From contig JACMQX010000160.1 of the NCBI GenBank assembly GCA_014376765.1, positions 1 through 41,971 on the forward strand: a stretch of 41,971 nt of DNA. The letters are read 5' to 3'. Within the stretch, counting starts at the first letter, position 1. Each line of letters opens with the position of its first letter. This document shows, piece after piece, positions 8,828-18,171 of this stretch. A program made the position numbers and the translations under genes. Below the pieces are notes generated by a model, which was not told the DNA's origin, searched no databases, and saw only the letters and a program-made list of their open reading frames with translations. The stretch is from Ramlibacter sp. GTDB taxonomy: Bacteria > Pseudomonadota > Gammaproteobacteria > Burkholderiales > Burkholderiaceae_C.

Positions 8828-9313
8828 TCAAGCGTTCAGCGCCGCTTCAATATCCCTGGCCAGCCCCTTGGGCGCATCCTGCGGTGCATAGCGCCGGATC
8901 ACGGCCCCATCCTTGCCCACCAGGAACTTGGTGAAGTTCCACTTGATGGCCTTGCTGCCCAGCAGTCCGGGCGCCTCGGCGGTGAGCCATTTGAACAAGG
9001 GGTCGGCGTCCACGCCGTTGACGTTGACCTTGCCCATCATCGGGAAACTCACGCCGTAGTTGAGCTGGCAGAAAGAGGCGATCTCGTCATTGCTGCCCGG
9101 GTCCTGCGCGCCAAACTGGTTGCAGGGGAACCCCAGCACCACAAGGCCCTTGTCGCCAAAGGCCTTGTGCAACTCCTCCAGCCCGCCGAACTGCGGCGTG
9201 AACCCGCAGGCACTGGCGGTGTTGACGATGAGCAGCACCTTGCCCTGGTACCCGGCAAGCGGCACCGTTGCGTCATTGATCGTTTTCGCTTCGAAGTCGT
9301 AGATGGCAGGCAT
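8828..9313 (-). CDS. Glutathione peroxidase family protein (thioredoxin-type GPx)
   Basis: 161 aa, the usual length for bacterial GPx/BtuE. It reduces hydrogen peroxide and organic hydroperoxides in the cytoplasm. The active-site tetrad is visible: Cys36 (NTASACGFTPQ), Gln66 (GFPCNQFGAQ), and Trp-Asn in IKWNFTKFLV. The peroxidatic residue is Cys, not Sec, and Cys82 (ASFCQLNYG) stands where the resolving cysteine of thioredoxin-dependent family members lies, so thioredoxin may be the reductant. It is 114 bp downstream of the cyclic-nucleotide-binding gene on the same strand, which is far enough that it probably has its own promoter. Confidence 0.93.
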   Translation of the reverse strand: MPAIYDFEAKTINDATVPLAGYQGKVLLIVNTASACGFTPQFGGLEELHKAFGDKGLVVLGFPCNQFGAQDPGSNDEIASFCQLNYGVSFPMMGKVNVNGVDADPLFKWLTAEAPGLLGSKAIKWNFTKFLVGKDGAVIRRYAPQDAPKGLARDIEAALNA

Positions 9314-9427
9314 GGTGGTGTGGCTTTCGCGTAGTGTCGATAAGCCATTGTGGCTGACTGCGACGCGTACATGGTCAAGCCGCTGATATCAGGCAAGCCT
9401 CCGTCCGCCGCTGCCAGGACGCCAGCT

Positions 9428-10015
9428 TCAGCCCTGCTTCTGCACGGCCTTGATCAGCTGGTTGCTGGTATTGCGCAGCCGCTGCGCGAGCAGCTGGGTG
9501 AGCTTGACCAGCAACTTGGCGCCAACTGCCGGCTGCTCCCGGATCAGCTGGCCGATGGCGGCGCGGGTCAGCACGCCGGCTTCCACAGCGTCAAGCGCCA
9601 CGCAGGTGGCGGCGCGCAACTCGCCGTCCAGCATGGACATCTCGCCGATGGCAGCACCAGGGCGGATCACCGCCAGCCGGGACAGCTCGCCGCCTTGCGT
9701 GCGGCGTGTCACGTCCACCGTGCCGCTCAGCAGCAGCAGCATCCAGTCGCCAGTCTCGCCTTCAGTGATCAGCACCTGCCCGGCCTGGGCGCGCACCAGC
9801 AACATGGCGGCGCCAAGGGACGAGACCTCTTCGGGTTTGAAGTCCTCCAGCAAGGCCGCATTGCGCAGCAACTGCGGCCCGCGCTCCAGCAGATTGGCGC
9901 AGCTGCCCAACACCTCCAGGCCGGCGTCCTGCATTTTCTTTTCAATGGCAGTTGTAGCGGCGGATATCGGGGTGGATATCGCGGCGGATGCGGGGGCGGT
10001 CATGGCGGCAGTCAT
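9428..10015 (-). CDS. Cyclic nucleotide-binding (Crp-like sensor) domain protein
   Basis: 195 aa from ATG 10015 (AGGGG about 8 nt upstream; start after the stop of the previous gene). Residues from about 65 to 165 form a cyclic-nucleotide-binding domain, with hydrophobic strands (GQVLITEGETGDWMLLLLSG) and a phosphate-binding-cassette-like segment (RPGAAIGEMSMLDGELRAAT). There is no C-terminal helix-turn-helix, so it is not a typical Crp/Fnr regulator but a stand-alone sensor domain with a short helical tail. The N-terminus is an Ala/Thr/Ile-rich low-complexity stretch encoded by short imperfect repeats. It is the last gene of the MCE-type transport operon; a role in regulating that transporter is only inferred. 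The frame is also open upstream to 10051. Confidence 0.7.
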   Translation of the reverse strand: MTAAMTAPASAAISTPISAATTAIEKKMQDAGLEVLGSCANLLERGPQLLRNAALLEDFKPEEVSSLGAAMLLVRAQAGQVLITEGETGDWMLLLLSGTVDVTRRTQGGELSRLAVIRPGAAIGEMSMLDGELRAATCVALDAVEAGVLTRAAIGQLIREQPAVGAKLLVKLTQLLAQRLRNTSNQLIKAVQKQG

Positions 10016-10029
10016 GGTCGGGCCCCTGC

Positions 10030-10740
10030 TCAGGGCATCTGCTGCAGCCACTGCGAAATTTCGTCGGCCGCTGCGGCGGTTGCATCGGCCAGGGCCTTCA
10101 CACCGCCGGGCGCATCGGCACTGGGCGCCGGGCGCTGCACCACGATGCTGCGCTGGCCGAGCAGCTTCTCGCCGGACGGGGTGACGTCCACCAGCGTGGC
10201 GCGCAGGCGGATCAGCCCCGTGCTGGACGCAGGCGAATCAAACAGCTGGCTGAACTCCTCCAGGTCCAGGCGCAACACATTGGGCAGCTTGCCTTGCAGG
10301 CGATTGACCGCCGGCCCTTCGCCGGCGACCAGCAACGCACGGCGCTGGCCCAGCGTCTGGCGCAGCTGCAACATCACCAGCTGGGCCGGCGGCATGCTCC
10401 AGCGCGCCTGCGCATAGGCACGCAGCTGCTGCGCGTCGGTGTAGCCCAGCCGGTAGTACATGGCGCTGCCATCCAGCGCATTGGGTGCTTCAATGTCGGC
10501 CAGCGCGAGCGGCGGCAACGGCGCGGCGCGCGTGGCAGCTTGCGGCGCGGTGATACCGGGGCCAAAGTCATACATCACCGGGCGCATGGGTTTGTCGGGC
10601 AACGCGCTGCACGCACCCAGCGCCAGCGCAACGGCGGCCAGGGCCAGCGCGGGCAAGAGGTGCCGCGCATGCCCCGGCTGCAGACTCTGCGGATGATGCA
10701 GTGCTGTGTTCATGGCGGCTTTCATTTTTGCGGTTTTCAT
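10030..10740 (-). CDS. ABC-type transport auxiliary lipoprotein (PqiC/Mla-associated family)
   Basis: 236 aa from ATG 10740, which overlaps the stop of the MCE gene by 4 nt; an internal ATG at 10713 would shorten the n-region of an otherwise long signal sequence. A lipobox LGAC places the lipidated Cys at about residue 44. The following domain (RPVMYDFGPG ... YYRLGYTDAQQLRAYAQARW ... APSADAPGGVKAL) resembles the ABC-type transport auxiliary lipoprotein family (PqiC-like). Such lipoproteins sit on the outer membrane and interact with MCE proteins. Position after permease, ATPase and MCE genes supports this. Confidence 0.8.
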   Translation of the reverse strand: MKTAKMKAAMNTALHHPQSLQPGHARHLLPALALAAVALALGACSALPDKPMRPVMYDFGPGITAPQAATRAAPLPPLALADIEAPNALDGSAMYYRLGYTDAQQLRAYAQARWSMPPAQLVMLQLRQTLGQRRALLVAGEGPAVNRLQGKLPNVLRLDLEEFSQLFDSPASSTGLIRLRATLVDVTPSGEKLLGQRSIVVQRPAPSADAPGGVKALADATAAAADEISQWLQQMP

Positions 10741-11690
10741 TTCTGTCCCCCCGGCGCAAAGCTCTGCTCACCCGGCCCCGGCTGGGGCTGACCGTTGCCA
10801 AAGATCAGGGATTGCGGGTTGTCGTTGATGCCGTTGACCGTGCGGCTCAGGCGGCGCATCGCACGGGCCGTGTCCTCGCTCACACGGTTGATGCGCGGCA
10901 GCGTCACCTCGCCAAACGTCTCTGCCGCGTGCGATAGCGTCTCGGCGCCTTCACTCATGCGGTCAATCGGGCCGTCCTTGGCGTTCAGGCGGGTGGCCGT
11001 CTTGCCAAAATCAGCAGCCGTCTTGCCGATCTCGTCAGAAGCCGTCTGCAGCGACTTCATCGTCTTGTCGGCACTCGTGATCATCGGGTCCAGCCTGGTC
11101 GCCACAGTGCTGTCAATGCGCCCGGCCAGCTTGTCGACACTGCCTGCCGCATCGCCAATGCGCGCCACAGCACCGACCAGTGCCTTCTGGTTCTCGTCAT
11201 TGAGCAGGGTGTTGACGCGTGCCGTCACCTGCTCGACCTGCGTCATGATCTTCTCGCCCTGCGCCGTCAGCTTGGCCAGCAGGCCGGGTTTGAGCGGGAT
11301 GCGCGGCGGGTTGGCCTCGTTCTGAACCAGGGCCACCATGTCGGCGCCGGTGTCATCCAGCTCAATGAACGACAGGCCCGTCACGCCCTGAAAGCCCAGC
11401 GTGCCGAAGGTGCTGCGGGTAATCGGCGTGGCCTTGTCCACGGCAATGCGCACCAGCACATTGCCCGGCACCTTGCTGTCAAATCCGATGAAGGTGACCT
11501 TGCCCACGTCAATGCCGCGAAAGCGCACCGCCGCCTGCGACTGCAGGCCCGAGACCGCCTGGCGGGTGCTCATCTCATACAGGGCGCGCTCCCCCGTGTC
11601 GCGGGTGAGCCAGACGGCCAGCGCAATGAGCAGGCTGGCAACCGCCAGCACAAAGGTGCCGGCAGCGAGGGCATGGGCCTTGTTTTCCAT
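10737..11690 (-). CDS. MlaD/MCE-family substrate-binding protein
   Basis: 317 aa. MCE proteins are periplasmic, anchored by one N-terminal transmembrane helix, and form rings or tubes through which lipids move between the two membranes. Seen here: transmembrane helix about residues 8-28 (GTFVLAVASLLIALAVWL), MCE domain about 35-115 (VSGLQSQAAVRFRGIDVGKV ... GTLGFQGVTGLSFIELDD), then a long predicted helical region with repeated heptad-like segments (about 140-280) and a Pro/Gly-rich tail. This is longer than E. coli MlaD (about 180 aa) and closer to the single-MCE-domain proteins with an extended helical tail. It lies between the ATPase gene (12-bp gap) and the lipoprotein gene (4-nt overlap). 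Confidence 0.88.
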   Translation of the reverse strand: MENKAHALAAGTFVLAVASLLIALAVWLTRDTGERALYEMSTRQAVSGLQSQAAVRFRGIDVGKVTFIGFDSKVPGNVLVRIAVDKATPITRSTFGTLGFQGVTGLSFIELDDTGADMVALVQNEANPPRIPLKPGLLAKLTAQGEKIMTQVEQVTARVNTLLNDENQKALVGAVARIGDAAGSVDKLAGRIDSTVATRLDPMITSADKTMKSLQTASDEIGKTAADFGKTATRLNAKDGPIDRMSEGAETLSHAAETFGEVTLPRINRVSEDTARAMRRLSRTVNGINDNPQSLIFGNGQPQPGPGEQSFAPGGQK

Positions 11691-11702
11691 AACGGGTCCT
11701 TT

Positions 11703-12542
11703 CTATACCGCGAACGGATATTCGCGCAAGAGCTCCATGGCGCGCTGTCCGCGCTCGCCAAGGAAAAAATCGTGGATGAACGGGTGCGGGTAGGCGATCA
11801 CATCCTTGGGCGGCCCGCTGACAATGACTTTCTGGTCGGCCAGTACCGCCACCCGCGTGCTCAGCTCGAACAGGGTGTCCAGGTCGTGCGTGACCATCAC
11901 CACCGTCAGGCCCAGCTCACGGTGCAGCGAGCGCAGCAGAATGCAGAATCCGTCAGAGCTTTCCGGGTCCAGGCCCGCGGTGGGTTCGTCCAGCAACAAG
12001 AGCGGCGGGTCCATGATGAGCGCGCGCGCCAGCGCCACCCGCTTGACCATGCCGCCCGACAAATCCGAGGGCATCTTGTGCGCATGCTCGGCGCCCAGGC
12101 CCACCATCTGCAGTTTGACCAGCGCGGCGTCGCGAATCAGTTGCGGCGGCAGTGAACGCAGCTCGCGCAGCGGAAAGGCAATGTTCTCCAGCACGTTGAA
12201 AGCCGAGAACAGCGCGCCGTGCTGGAACAGCATGCCCACCCGGCTGGCAGCGCCCTTGGCGCCCAGCTGCGCCACCGGGTTGCCCAGCACATTGATCGTG
12301 CCCCGGGCCGGCGTTTCCAGGCCCAGGATCTGGCGCAAGAGCACCGTCTTGCCGGTGCCCGAGCCGCCCACCAGCGAGACCACCTCGCCCCGGTCGATCA
12401 CCAGGTCCAGGTCGCGGTGCACCGTGGCTTCGCTGGCGGCCGTCTTGAAAACCGTCCACAGTTTCTGGATCTCGACGACATGGGGCGCGTCGAACATCGA
12501 GTCTTCAGAGAATTCCGGTTCGGTGTTGTCGTTGGTGCTCAT
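11703..12542 (-). CDS. MlaF-type ABC transporter ATP-binding protein
   Basis: 279 aa. The cytoplasmic ATPase of an MCE-linked lipid ABC transporter. Walker A GGSGTGKT at residues 59-66 (Lys65), Q-loop MLFQHGALFSAFNVLENIAF, signature LSGGM followed by VKRVALARALIMDP, Walker B LLLLDEPTAGLDP and the switch His in VTHDLDTLF are all intact. The LFQ-x-GALFSxxxVxxNI motif is characteristic of the MlaF/Ttg2A subgroup. It is 3 bp downstream of the permease gene, and the two products should form the transporter core. Confidence 0.92.
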   Translation of the reverse strand: MSTNDNTEPEFSEDSMFDAPHVVEIQKLWTVFKTAASEATVHRDLDLVIDRGEVVSLVGGSGTGKTVLLRQILGLETPARGTINVLGNPVAQLGAKGAASRVGMLFQHGALFSAFNVLENIAFPLRELRSLPPQLIRDAALVKLQMVGLGAEHAHKMPSDLSGGMVKRVALARALIMDPPLLLLDEPTAGLDPESSDGFCILLRSLHRELGLTVVMVTHDLDTLFELSTRVAVLADQKVIVSGPPKDVIAYPHPFIHDFFLGERGQRAMELLREYPFAV

Positions 12543-12545
12543 GGC

Positions 12546-13676
12546 CTAGATTCCGATGTCCTTGAACACCACGGCGAACAACGCATCCACCAGGATCACG
12601 ACAGTGATGGAGGTCACCACCGACGCCGTGGTCCCCTCGCCCAGGCTCTCGGTGTTGGGCTTGACGCGCAGGCCGTAGTGGCAGGCCACCAGCGCGATCA
12701 ACAGGCCGAACACCACCGACTTGGACGTGGCCAGGATCAGGTTGGAAATGTCCACCGCCTTGGGCAGGGCCTCCAGGAAAAAGTCCGGCGTGATGCCCAT
12801 GGAAAAATCAGCCGCCAGCATGCCGCCTGACAGCGCGGCCAGCGTGGTCCACACGCTGACCAGCGGCATCACCACCGCCAGCGCCATGGCGCGCGGCATC
12901 ACCAGGCGAAAGCCCGGCGGGATGCCCATGACCCGCATCGCGTCAAGGTCCTCCGTCACCCGCATGACGCCAATCTGCGCGGTGATGGCCGAGCCAGAGC
13001 GGCCGGCAATCAAAATTGCCGCCAGCACAGGCCCGAGCTCGCGGATCAGCGAGATGCCCAGGATGTTGACGATGAACGCGTCAGCACCGAACTGCTTGAG
13101 CTGCTGCGAGGTGAGGTAGGCCAGCACCACGCCAATCAAAAACCCGACCAGCGCGGTGATCGGCAAGGCGGTGGCGCCTATGCGGTACAGGTGGCCGGAA
13201 AAATCGCGCCACGGGCCTTCGCGCGGTGAGCGCACAAGCCGCACCGCGTCCAGCAGCAACTGGCCGATCAGCCGCGTCATGTCACGGCCATGGTCGGCCA
13301 CCACCAAAATTACATTGCCCAGCGCCATGAAGCGCGCGAGGAAGGTGCGCCGCGTGGGCACCGGCGGGGTGATGGTGAAGCGTGCCACTTCGTCCAGCAT
13401 GGCGCGCTGGGTGGGCAGGGTCTGCACCCGCTGGGGCCACTGCTGACCCCAGTGGTTCCACAAAAGCTGCGCGCCAATATGGTCCAGCCGCTGCAGCTTG
13501 CGCAGGTCCCAGCCCATGGCATCCGTGGCGCCCGCCTGTTCAAGTCCGAGCGTGACCTCATCCCAGATTTTTGGCGCTGTCAGCTGCGCCGCCGTCCAGC
13601 GGCCCAGCACCAGGGCATCAGCCCCTTCGGGCGTGTCCTGGCGTTCGATTCGGGGGGTGGATTGCTCCGTGGGCAA
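12546..13676 (-). CDS. MlaE-type ABC transporter permease with N-terminal STAS-like domain
   Basis: 376 aa, longer than MlaE (about 260 aa) because of an N-terminal extension of about 110 residues that resembles a STAS/NTP-binding-like domain (GADALVLGRWTAAQLTAPKI ... WDLRKLQRLDHIGAQLLWNH). The remainder is the MlaE permease fold with several transmembrane helices and the family signature (ELGPVLAAILIAGRSGSAIT, IGVMRVTEDLDAMRVMGI). In canonical Mla systems STAS is a separate protein, MlaB; here the fusion supplies it in cis, and this is a known architecture for MCE permeases. First gene of the five-gene operon. A TTGACA hexamer at 13721-13726 on the minus strand may be the -35 of its promoter, although the matching -10 is weak. 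Confidence 0.9.
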   Translation of the reverse strand: MPTEQSTPRIERQDTPEGADALVLGRWTAAQLTAPKIWDEVTLGLEQAGATDAMGWDLRKLQRLDHIGAQLLWNHWGQQWPQRVQTLPTQRAMLDEVARFTITPPVPTRRTFLARFMALGNVILVVADHGRDMTRLIGQLLLDAVRLVRSPREGPWRDFSGHLYRIGATALPITALVGFLIGVVLAYLTSQQLKQFGADAFIVNILGISLIRELGPVLAAILIAGRSGSAITAQIGVMRVTEDLDAMRVMGIPPGFRLVMPRAMALAVVMPLVSVWTTLAALSGGMLAADFSMGITPDFFLEALPKAVDISNLILATSKSVVFGLLIALVACHYGLRVKPNTESLGEGTTASVVTSITVVILVDALFAVVFKDIGI

Positions 13677-13793
13677 AGGCTGCTGTCCTGGGTAGGCGGG
13701 TAAAGGGGCATCCTACCGCCTGTCAACCATTTGCAGTGTGCTTGCACACACCAAGTCCCCCAAACAGGGGAGAAGCAGTGTGGTGCAGACCCG

Positions 13794-14738
13794 TCAGTCC
13801 GGCAGCGCGAAACCGCTGGCCAATTCCGTACGCAGATGGTCTACAAAACACTGCACCGCGCGCGGGACCTTGGGTGACCAGGGGCGGATCGCATACAGCC
13901 TCTCACCAAAAAACCCTTGAGGGAGCCATTTGGGGAGCACGACCACGAGCTTGCCCGGTGCGATCCACCCCGCCGCGCTGAAGTCCGGCAGCAGGCCCAG
14001 CCCGAGGCCGCCCAGCACCGCCTCGCGCAGCACCTCGCTGTTGTTGGCGCGAAAAGGGCCATTCACCGTGACGATCACCTGCTCGGTGCTGCGGCGTGCT
14101 CGTTCGCGGGCAAACGACCAGCTCTGGCTGCCCGTGTCACGCAGGTACAGCAGCGAGCTGTGCGCTGCCAGCTCGGAAGGGTGGCCGGGCGTGCCGTGGC
14201 GGCGCAGGTAGGCGGCGCTCGCCACCAGCAAGGTGCGTGTCTCGCACAAGGCCCAGGCCACGTGGGTGTCCGGCGGCGCGTGGGCATGGCGGATGGCCAG
14301 GTCAAACCCCTCCTGCGACAAATTGACGAAGCGATCGGTCAGGTCCAGCTCCAGCCGGATGTCAGGATAGGCCTTGAGAAAGGCGGCAAGCGTCGGGGCA
14401 ATGTGCTGGCGCCCCAAAGCAACGGGCGCAGTGACGCGCACCAGCCCGCGCGCAGTGCCGGCCAGGTCCTTGACATGGGCAAAGCTCTGCTCGATGCGGG
14501 TAAATGAGGCCTGGGTGTCGTCCACCAGCTGCTGCCCGCCTGCTGTCAGCCCCACTGAACGCGTGGTGCGGCGCACCAGCGGCACCCCGGCCGCGCGCTC
14601 CAGCTCGGCAATGCGCATGCTGACCGAGGCCTTGGATATGCCCAGCCGCCGGGCCGCCTGGGTGTAGCTGCGGGTTTGCGCCAGCACCGTCAGGAGGTGC
14701 AGGTCTGAAAAAACAGGAAAGCTGTCTGCTGTGGCCAT
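13794..14738 (-). CDS. LysR-family transcriptional regulator
   Basis: 314 aa. The N-terminal winged helix-turn-helix is clear ([40 protein letters not shown], residues about 11-55), followed by a periplasmic-binding-protein-like effector domain ([20 protein letters not shown]). It is divergent from mmsA and the GMC oxidoreductase gene. A perfect 10-bp inverted repeat begins 11 bp upstream of its ATG. LysR regulators usually repress themselves and activate the divergent operon when an effector from that pathway is bound; here the effector may be 3-hydroxypropionate or a related beta-hydroxy acid (inference from the neighbours). Confidence 0.92.
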   Translation of the reverse strand: MATADSFPVFSDLHLLTVLAQTRSYTQAARRLGISKASVSMRIAELERAAGVPLVRRTTRSVGLTAGGQQLVDDTQASFTRIEQSFAHVKDLAGTARGLVRVTAPVALGRQHIAPTLAAFLKAYPDIRLELDLTDRFVNLSQEGFDLAIRHAHAPPDTHVAWALCETRTLLVASAAYLRRHGTPGHPSELAAHSSLLYLRDTGSQSWSFARERARRSTEQVIVTVNGPFRANNSEVLREAVLGGLGLGLLPDFSAAGWIAPGKLVVVLPKWLPQGFFGERLYAIRPWSPKVPRAVQCFVDHLRTELASGFALPD

Positions 14739-14748
14739 TGCCTTGCCT

Positions 14749-14772
14749 CATTGTTCAACCGATTGAACAATG
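14749..14772. promoter_or_regulatory. Perfect palindrome, predicted LysR recognition site
   Basis: CATTGTTCAA - CCGA - TTGAACAATG: both arms are fully complementary over 10 bp with a 4-bp spacer and contain the T-N11-A core expected for LysR-type regulators. Its centre (14760/14761) lies about 65 bp upstream of the predicted mmsA transcription start, the classic recognition-site position. Confidence 0.75.
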
Positions 14773-14790
14773 TAGTCAGGTTTGTTCTAT

Positions 14791-14818
14791 TTGCAAAGCG
14801 GTGCATGGGGCCTAGACT
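14791..14818 (+). promoter_or_regulatory. Possible sigma-70 promoter of mmsA operon
   Basis: TTGCAA (14791-14796), a 16-bp spacer and TAGACT (14813-14818) give a weak sigma-70 promoter, as expected for an activator-dependent gene. Transcription would start near 14825, about 19 nt before the mmsA ATG. Confidence 0.4.
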
Positions 14819-14843
14819 CGCGGCAACCCCGAAGGAAAACACC

Positions 14844-16409
14844 ATGAACGCCCCTGACCTCAACCCCACCTCTGGCAAGTCCCCCGCCAACGCCAGCTCC
14901 AGCACCGCCTCCATCGAGCATTTCATTGGCGGGCGCGTGGTGCCCGGCCAAAGCGGCCGCCGCGCCGATGTGTTCAACCCCGCCACCGGCGCCGTGACGG
15001 GCCAGGTTGCGCTGGCCAGCAAGTCGGAAGTCGCCACCGCCGTGGCCGCCGCGCAGGCGGCCTTCCCGGCCTGGTCCGACACGCCGCCCATCCGCCGCGC
15101 CCGTGTGATGTTCAAGTTCCTGGAGCTGCTCAACCAGCACAAGGACGAGCTGGCCCACTGCATCACGGCCGAGCATGGCAAGGTGTTCACCGATGCGCAG
15201 GGCGAGGTCGCGCGCGGCATCGACATCGTCGAATTCTCCTGCGGCATTCCGCATCTGCTCAAGGGCAATTTCACCGACCAGGTTTCCACCGGCATGGACA
15301 ACTGGACAATGCGCCAGCCCCTGGGCGTGGTGGCGGGCATCACCCCCTTCAACTTCCCGGTGATGGTGCCGATGTGGATGTTCCCGGTTGCGATTGCCGC
15401 GGGCAACTGCTTCATCCTGAAGCCCAGCCCGATCGACCCCAGCGCCAGCCTGATGATGGCCGCGCTGCTGAAAAAGGCCGGCCTCCCGGATGGCGTGTTC
15501 AACGTCGTGCAGGGCGACAAGGAAGCGGTGGATGCGCTGATCGAGCACCCCGACGTGAAGGCGGTGTCCTTCGTTGGCTCCACCCCGATTGCCAACTACA
15601 TCTACGAGACCGGCGCGCACCACGGCAAGCGCGTGCAGGCCCTGGGCGGCGCCAAGAACCACATGGTGGTCATGCCCGACGCGGACCTGGAGCAGACGGT
15701 GGACGCGCTTATCGGTTCGGCCTACGGCTCGGCCGGCGAGCGTTGCATGGCCATCAGCGTGGCAGTGCTGGTGGGCGACGTGGCTGACAAGCTCGTGCCG
15801 ATGCTGGCCGCGCGCGCCAAGACCCTCAAGATCCGCAACGGCACCGACCTGTCCGCCGAGATGGGCCCGATCGTCACCGCCACTGCGCATGCCCGCATCA
15901 AGGGCTACATCGACGTGGGCGTGGAAGAAGGCGCCCAGCTGCTGGTGGACGGCCGTGACTTCAAGGGCAGTGCCGCAGGCGCGGGCTGCGACAACGGTTT
16001 CTGGCTGGGTGGCGCGCTGTTTGATCACGTCACGCCTGAAATGCGCATCTACAAGGAAGAGATCTTCGGCCCGGTGCTGGGCTGCGTGCGCGTGAATGAC
16101 CTGAAGGAAGCCGTCGACCTGATCAATGCGCACGAGTTCGGCAACGGCGTGAGCTGTTTCACCCGCGACGGCAATGTGGCGCGCGAGTTCAGCCGGCGCA
16201 TCCAGGTGGGCATGGTGGGCATCAACGTGCCGATCCCGGTGCCCATGGCCTGGCACGGCTTTGGCGGCTGGAAGAAGTCGCTGTTTGGCGACATGCATGC
16301 CTATGGGGAAGAAGGCGTGCGCTTCTATACCAAGCAGAAGTCGATCATGCAGCGCTGGCCGGAAAGCATTGGCAAGGGCGCTGAATTTGTGATGCCAACA
16401 GCTAAATGA
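14844..16409 (+). CDS. mmsA: (Methyl)malonate-semialdehyde dehydrogenase, CoA-acylating
   Basis: 521 aa. MmsA enzymes oxidise malonate or methylmalonate semialdehyde with NAD+ and CoA to acetyl-CoA or propionyl-CoA. ATG 14844 has AAGGA (14832-14836) upstream; the frame is open further 5' but that part contains the LysR site and promoter. The aldehyde-dehydrogenase fold is clear: [20 protein letters not shown], the NAD-binding segment [17 protein letters not shown], and the catalytic Cys301 in [17 protein letters not shown], where the sequence context is that of the MmsA subgroup. The C-terminal [20 protein letters not shown] stretch is also typical of the subgroup. It is coupled to the GMC oxidoreductase gene by a 4-nt ATGA overlap. 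Confidence 0.92.
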   Translation: MNAPDLNPTSGKSPANASSSTASIEHFIGGRVVPGQSGRRADVFNPATGAVTGQVALASKSEVATAVAAAQAAFPAWSDTPPIRRARVMFKFLELLNQHKDELAHCITAEHGKVFTDAQGEVARGIDIVEFSCGIPHLLKGNFTDQVSTGMDNWTMRQPLGVVAGITPFNFPVMVPMWMFPVAIAAGNCFILKPSPIDPSASLMMAALLKKAGLPDGVFNVVQGDKEAVDALIEHPDVKAVSFVGSTPIANYIYETGAHHGKRVQALGGAKNHMVVMPDADLEQTVDALIGSAYGSAGERCMAISVAVLVGDVADKLVPMLAARAKTLKIRNGTDLSAEMGPIVTATAHARIKGYIDVGVEEGAQLLVDGRDFKGSAAGAGCDNGFWLGGALFDHVTPEMRIYKEEIFGPVLGCVRVNDLKEAVDLINAHEFGNGVSCFTRDGNVAREFSRRIQVGMVGINVPIPVPMAWHGFGGWKKSLFGDMHAYGEEGVRFYTKQKSIMQRWPESIGKGAEFVMPTAK

Positions 16410-18118
16410 GCGACACCACGTTTGACTACGTGATCATCGGCGGCGGCACGGCGGGCTGCCTGCTCGCCAACCGCCTGTCTGCCGATGCGTCCAAGCGCGT
16501 GCTGCTGATCGAGGCGGGCCGGCGTGATGACTACCACTGGATCCACATCCCGGTGGGTTATCTGTACTGCATCGGCAATCCGCGCACCGACTGGCTCTAC
16601 AACACCGAGCCGGATGCGGGCCTCAATGGCCGCGCGCTGCGCTATCCGCGTGGCAAGACGCTGGGCGGCTGCTCCAGCATCAACGGCATGATCTACATGC
16701 GCGGGCAGGCGCGGGACTACGACCAGTGGGCGCAGCTCACCGGTGACGCCAGCTGGACTTGGGCCAACGCCCTGCCTTACTTCAAGATGCATGAGGACCA
16801 CTACAAGGGCGCCAGTGAATTTCACGGGGCACGTGGCACCGCCCCGGAACTCATGGCCGACACGAGCGACCTGTACCGCACGGTGCTGCGCCGCAAGAAT
16901 TCCGGTGGTGAATGGCGCATTGAAAAGCAGCGGTTGCGCTGGGACCTGCTCGACGCCTTTGCCGAGGCTGCGCAACAGGCCGGCATTCCCGCTACCGACG
17001 ACTTCAACTGCGGCAGCAATGAGGGTGTGGGCTATTTCGAGGTCAACCAGAAAAAGGGCTGGCGCTGGAATACCGCCAAGGCCTTTCTCAACCCGGCCTG
17101 CTACGGCCGCCCCAACTTCGAGATGTGGACCTCGGCTCATGTCAGCCGCCTGAACCTGGAACGCCAGCCGGACGGCACGCAGCGCTGCACCGGCGTGCAG
17201 GTGTGGGCCGGCGGCGAGAACGTCACCGTCACCGCCACCCGTGAAGTGATCCTGAGCGCAGGCAGCATCGGCTCGCCGCAACTGCTGCAGCTCTCGGGCA
17301 TTGGCCCCGGCGCGCTGCTACAGCGCCACGGTATTCCGGTGGCGGTGGACCTGCCCGGCGTGGGCGCCAACCTGCAAGACCATCTGCAGATCCGCGCGGT
17401 GTTCAAGATTGAAGGCGCCAGCACGCTGAACATCATGGCCTCGTCGCTCTGGGGCAAGGCCAAGATCGGGCTTGAATATGCGATCAAGCGCAGCGGGCCG
17501 ATGAGCATGGCGCCCTCGCAGCTGGGCGCCTTCACCCGCAGCTCGGCAGACATGAAGTACCCGAACATCGAGTACCACGTGCAGCCGCTTAGCCTCGATG
17601 CATTCGGCGAGCCCTTGCACAGCTTCCCGGCTTTCACCGCCAGCGTCTGCAACCTGAACCCTACCAGCCGGGGCACGGTGCAGATACGCAGCCCGAAATT
17701 CCAGGACGCGCCGGCCATTGCGCCCAACTACCTCAGCACCGCCGAGGACCGCCAGGTGGCAGCCGACTCGCTGCGCGTGACGCGTCGCATTGCCGCGCAG
17801 CCGGCGCTGGCCAAGTACAAGCCCAAAGAGTGGAAGCCGGGCGTGCAGTTTGAAACCGATGAAGAACTGGCGCGGCTGGCAGGCGACATTGCCACCACCA
17901 TCTTCCACCCGGTGGGCACGACAAAAATGGGCGCGGCAGATGACCCGATGGCGGTGGTCGACTCGCAGCTGCGTGTGCGCGGCGTGTCCGGCCTGCGCGT
18001 GGTGGATGCGGGGGTCATGCCCACCATCACCTCGGGCAACACCAACTCCCCCACCTTGATGATCGCGGAGAAAGCAGCGCGGTGGATCGCCCACGCCGCT
18101 GCAGGCCAGGCGGCGTGA
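16406..18118 (+). CDS. GMC-family FAD-dependent alcohol oxidoreductase (candidate 3-hydroxypropionate dehydrogenase)
   Basis: 570 aa. GMC flavoproteins oxidise alcohols; relatives are choline dehydrogenase and alcohol dehydrogenases. The FAD-binding Rossmann motif is at the N-terminus ([19 protein letters not shown]), followed by the GMC signature 1 region ([20 protein letters not shown]), signature 2 ([16 protein letters not shown]), and the active-site pair His501 (HPVGTTKMG) and Asn545 ([17 protein letters not shown]). The 4-nt overlap with mmsA and the divergent LysR gene resemble the 3-hydroxypropionate degradation locus described in Pseudomonas denitrificans, where a GMC enzyme (HpdH) makes malonate semialdehyde for MmsA. 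The same layout could serve another alcohol, so the substrate is inferred. Confidence 0.88.
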   Translation: MSDTTFDYVIIGGGTAGCLLANRLSADASKRVLLIEAGRRDDYHWIHIPVGYLYCIGNPRTDWLYNTEPDAGLNGRALRYPRGKTLGGCSSINGMIYMRGQARDYDQWAQLTGDASWTWANALPYFKMHEDHYKGASEFHGARGTAPELMADTSDLYRTVLRRKNSGGEWRIEKQRLRWDLLDAFAEAAQQAGIPATDDFNCGSNEGVGYFEVNQKKGWRWNTAKAFLNPACYGRPNFEMWTSAHVSRLNLERQPDGTQRCTGVQVWAGGENVTVTATREVILSAGSIGSPQLLQLSGIGPGALLQRHGIPVAVDLPGVGANLQDHLQIRAVFKIEGASTLNIMASSLWGKAKIGLEYAIKRSGPMSMAPSQLGAFTRSSADMKYPNIEYHVQPLSLDAFGEPLHSFPAFTASVCNLNPTSRGTVQIRSPKFQDAPAIAPNYLSTAEDRQVAADSLRVTRRIAAQPALAKYKPKEWKPGVQFETDEELARLAGDIATTIFHPVGTTKMGAADDPMAVVDSQLRVRGVSGLRVVDAGVMPTITSGNTNSPTLMIAEKAARWIAHAAAGQAA

Positions 18119-18171
18119 ATACTCCAATCGGAGCAGCAGGAGGCCGGGGCCGCTGGTTATCCTGAACGCCC

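Noticed and set aside
9955..10010. Short GGATATC-type repeats as a possible regulatory array
   Set aside because: They lie inside the coding start of the cyclic-nucleotide-binding gene and are best explained as low-complexity coding sequence.
13734..13765. GTGTGC/GCACAC and CCCC/GGGG hairpins as a terminator after the LysR gene
   Set aside because: Stems are short and no T-tract follows in the minus direction; too weak to call.
14787..16298. 503-codon open frame opposite mmsA
   Set aside because: Shadow of an intact aldehyde-dehydrogenase gene; composition is that of antisense high-GC reading.
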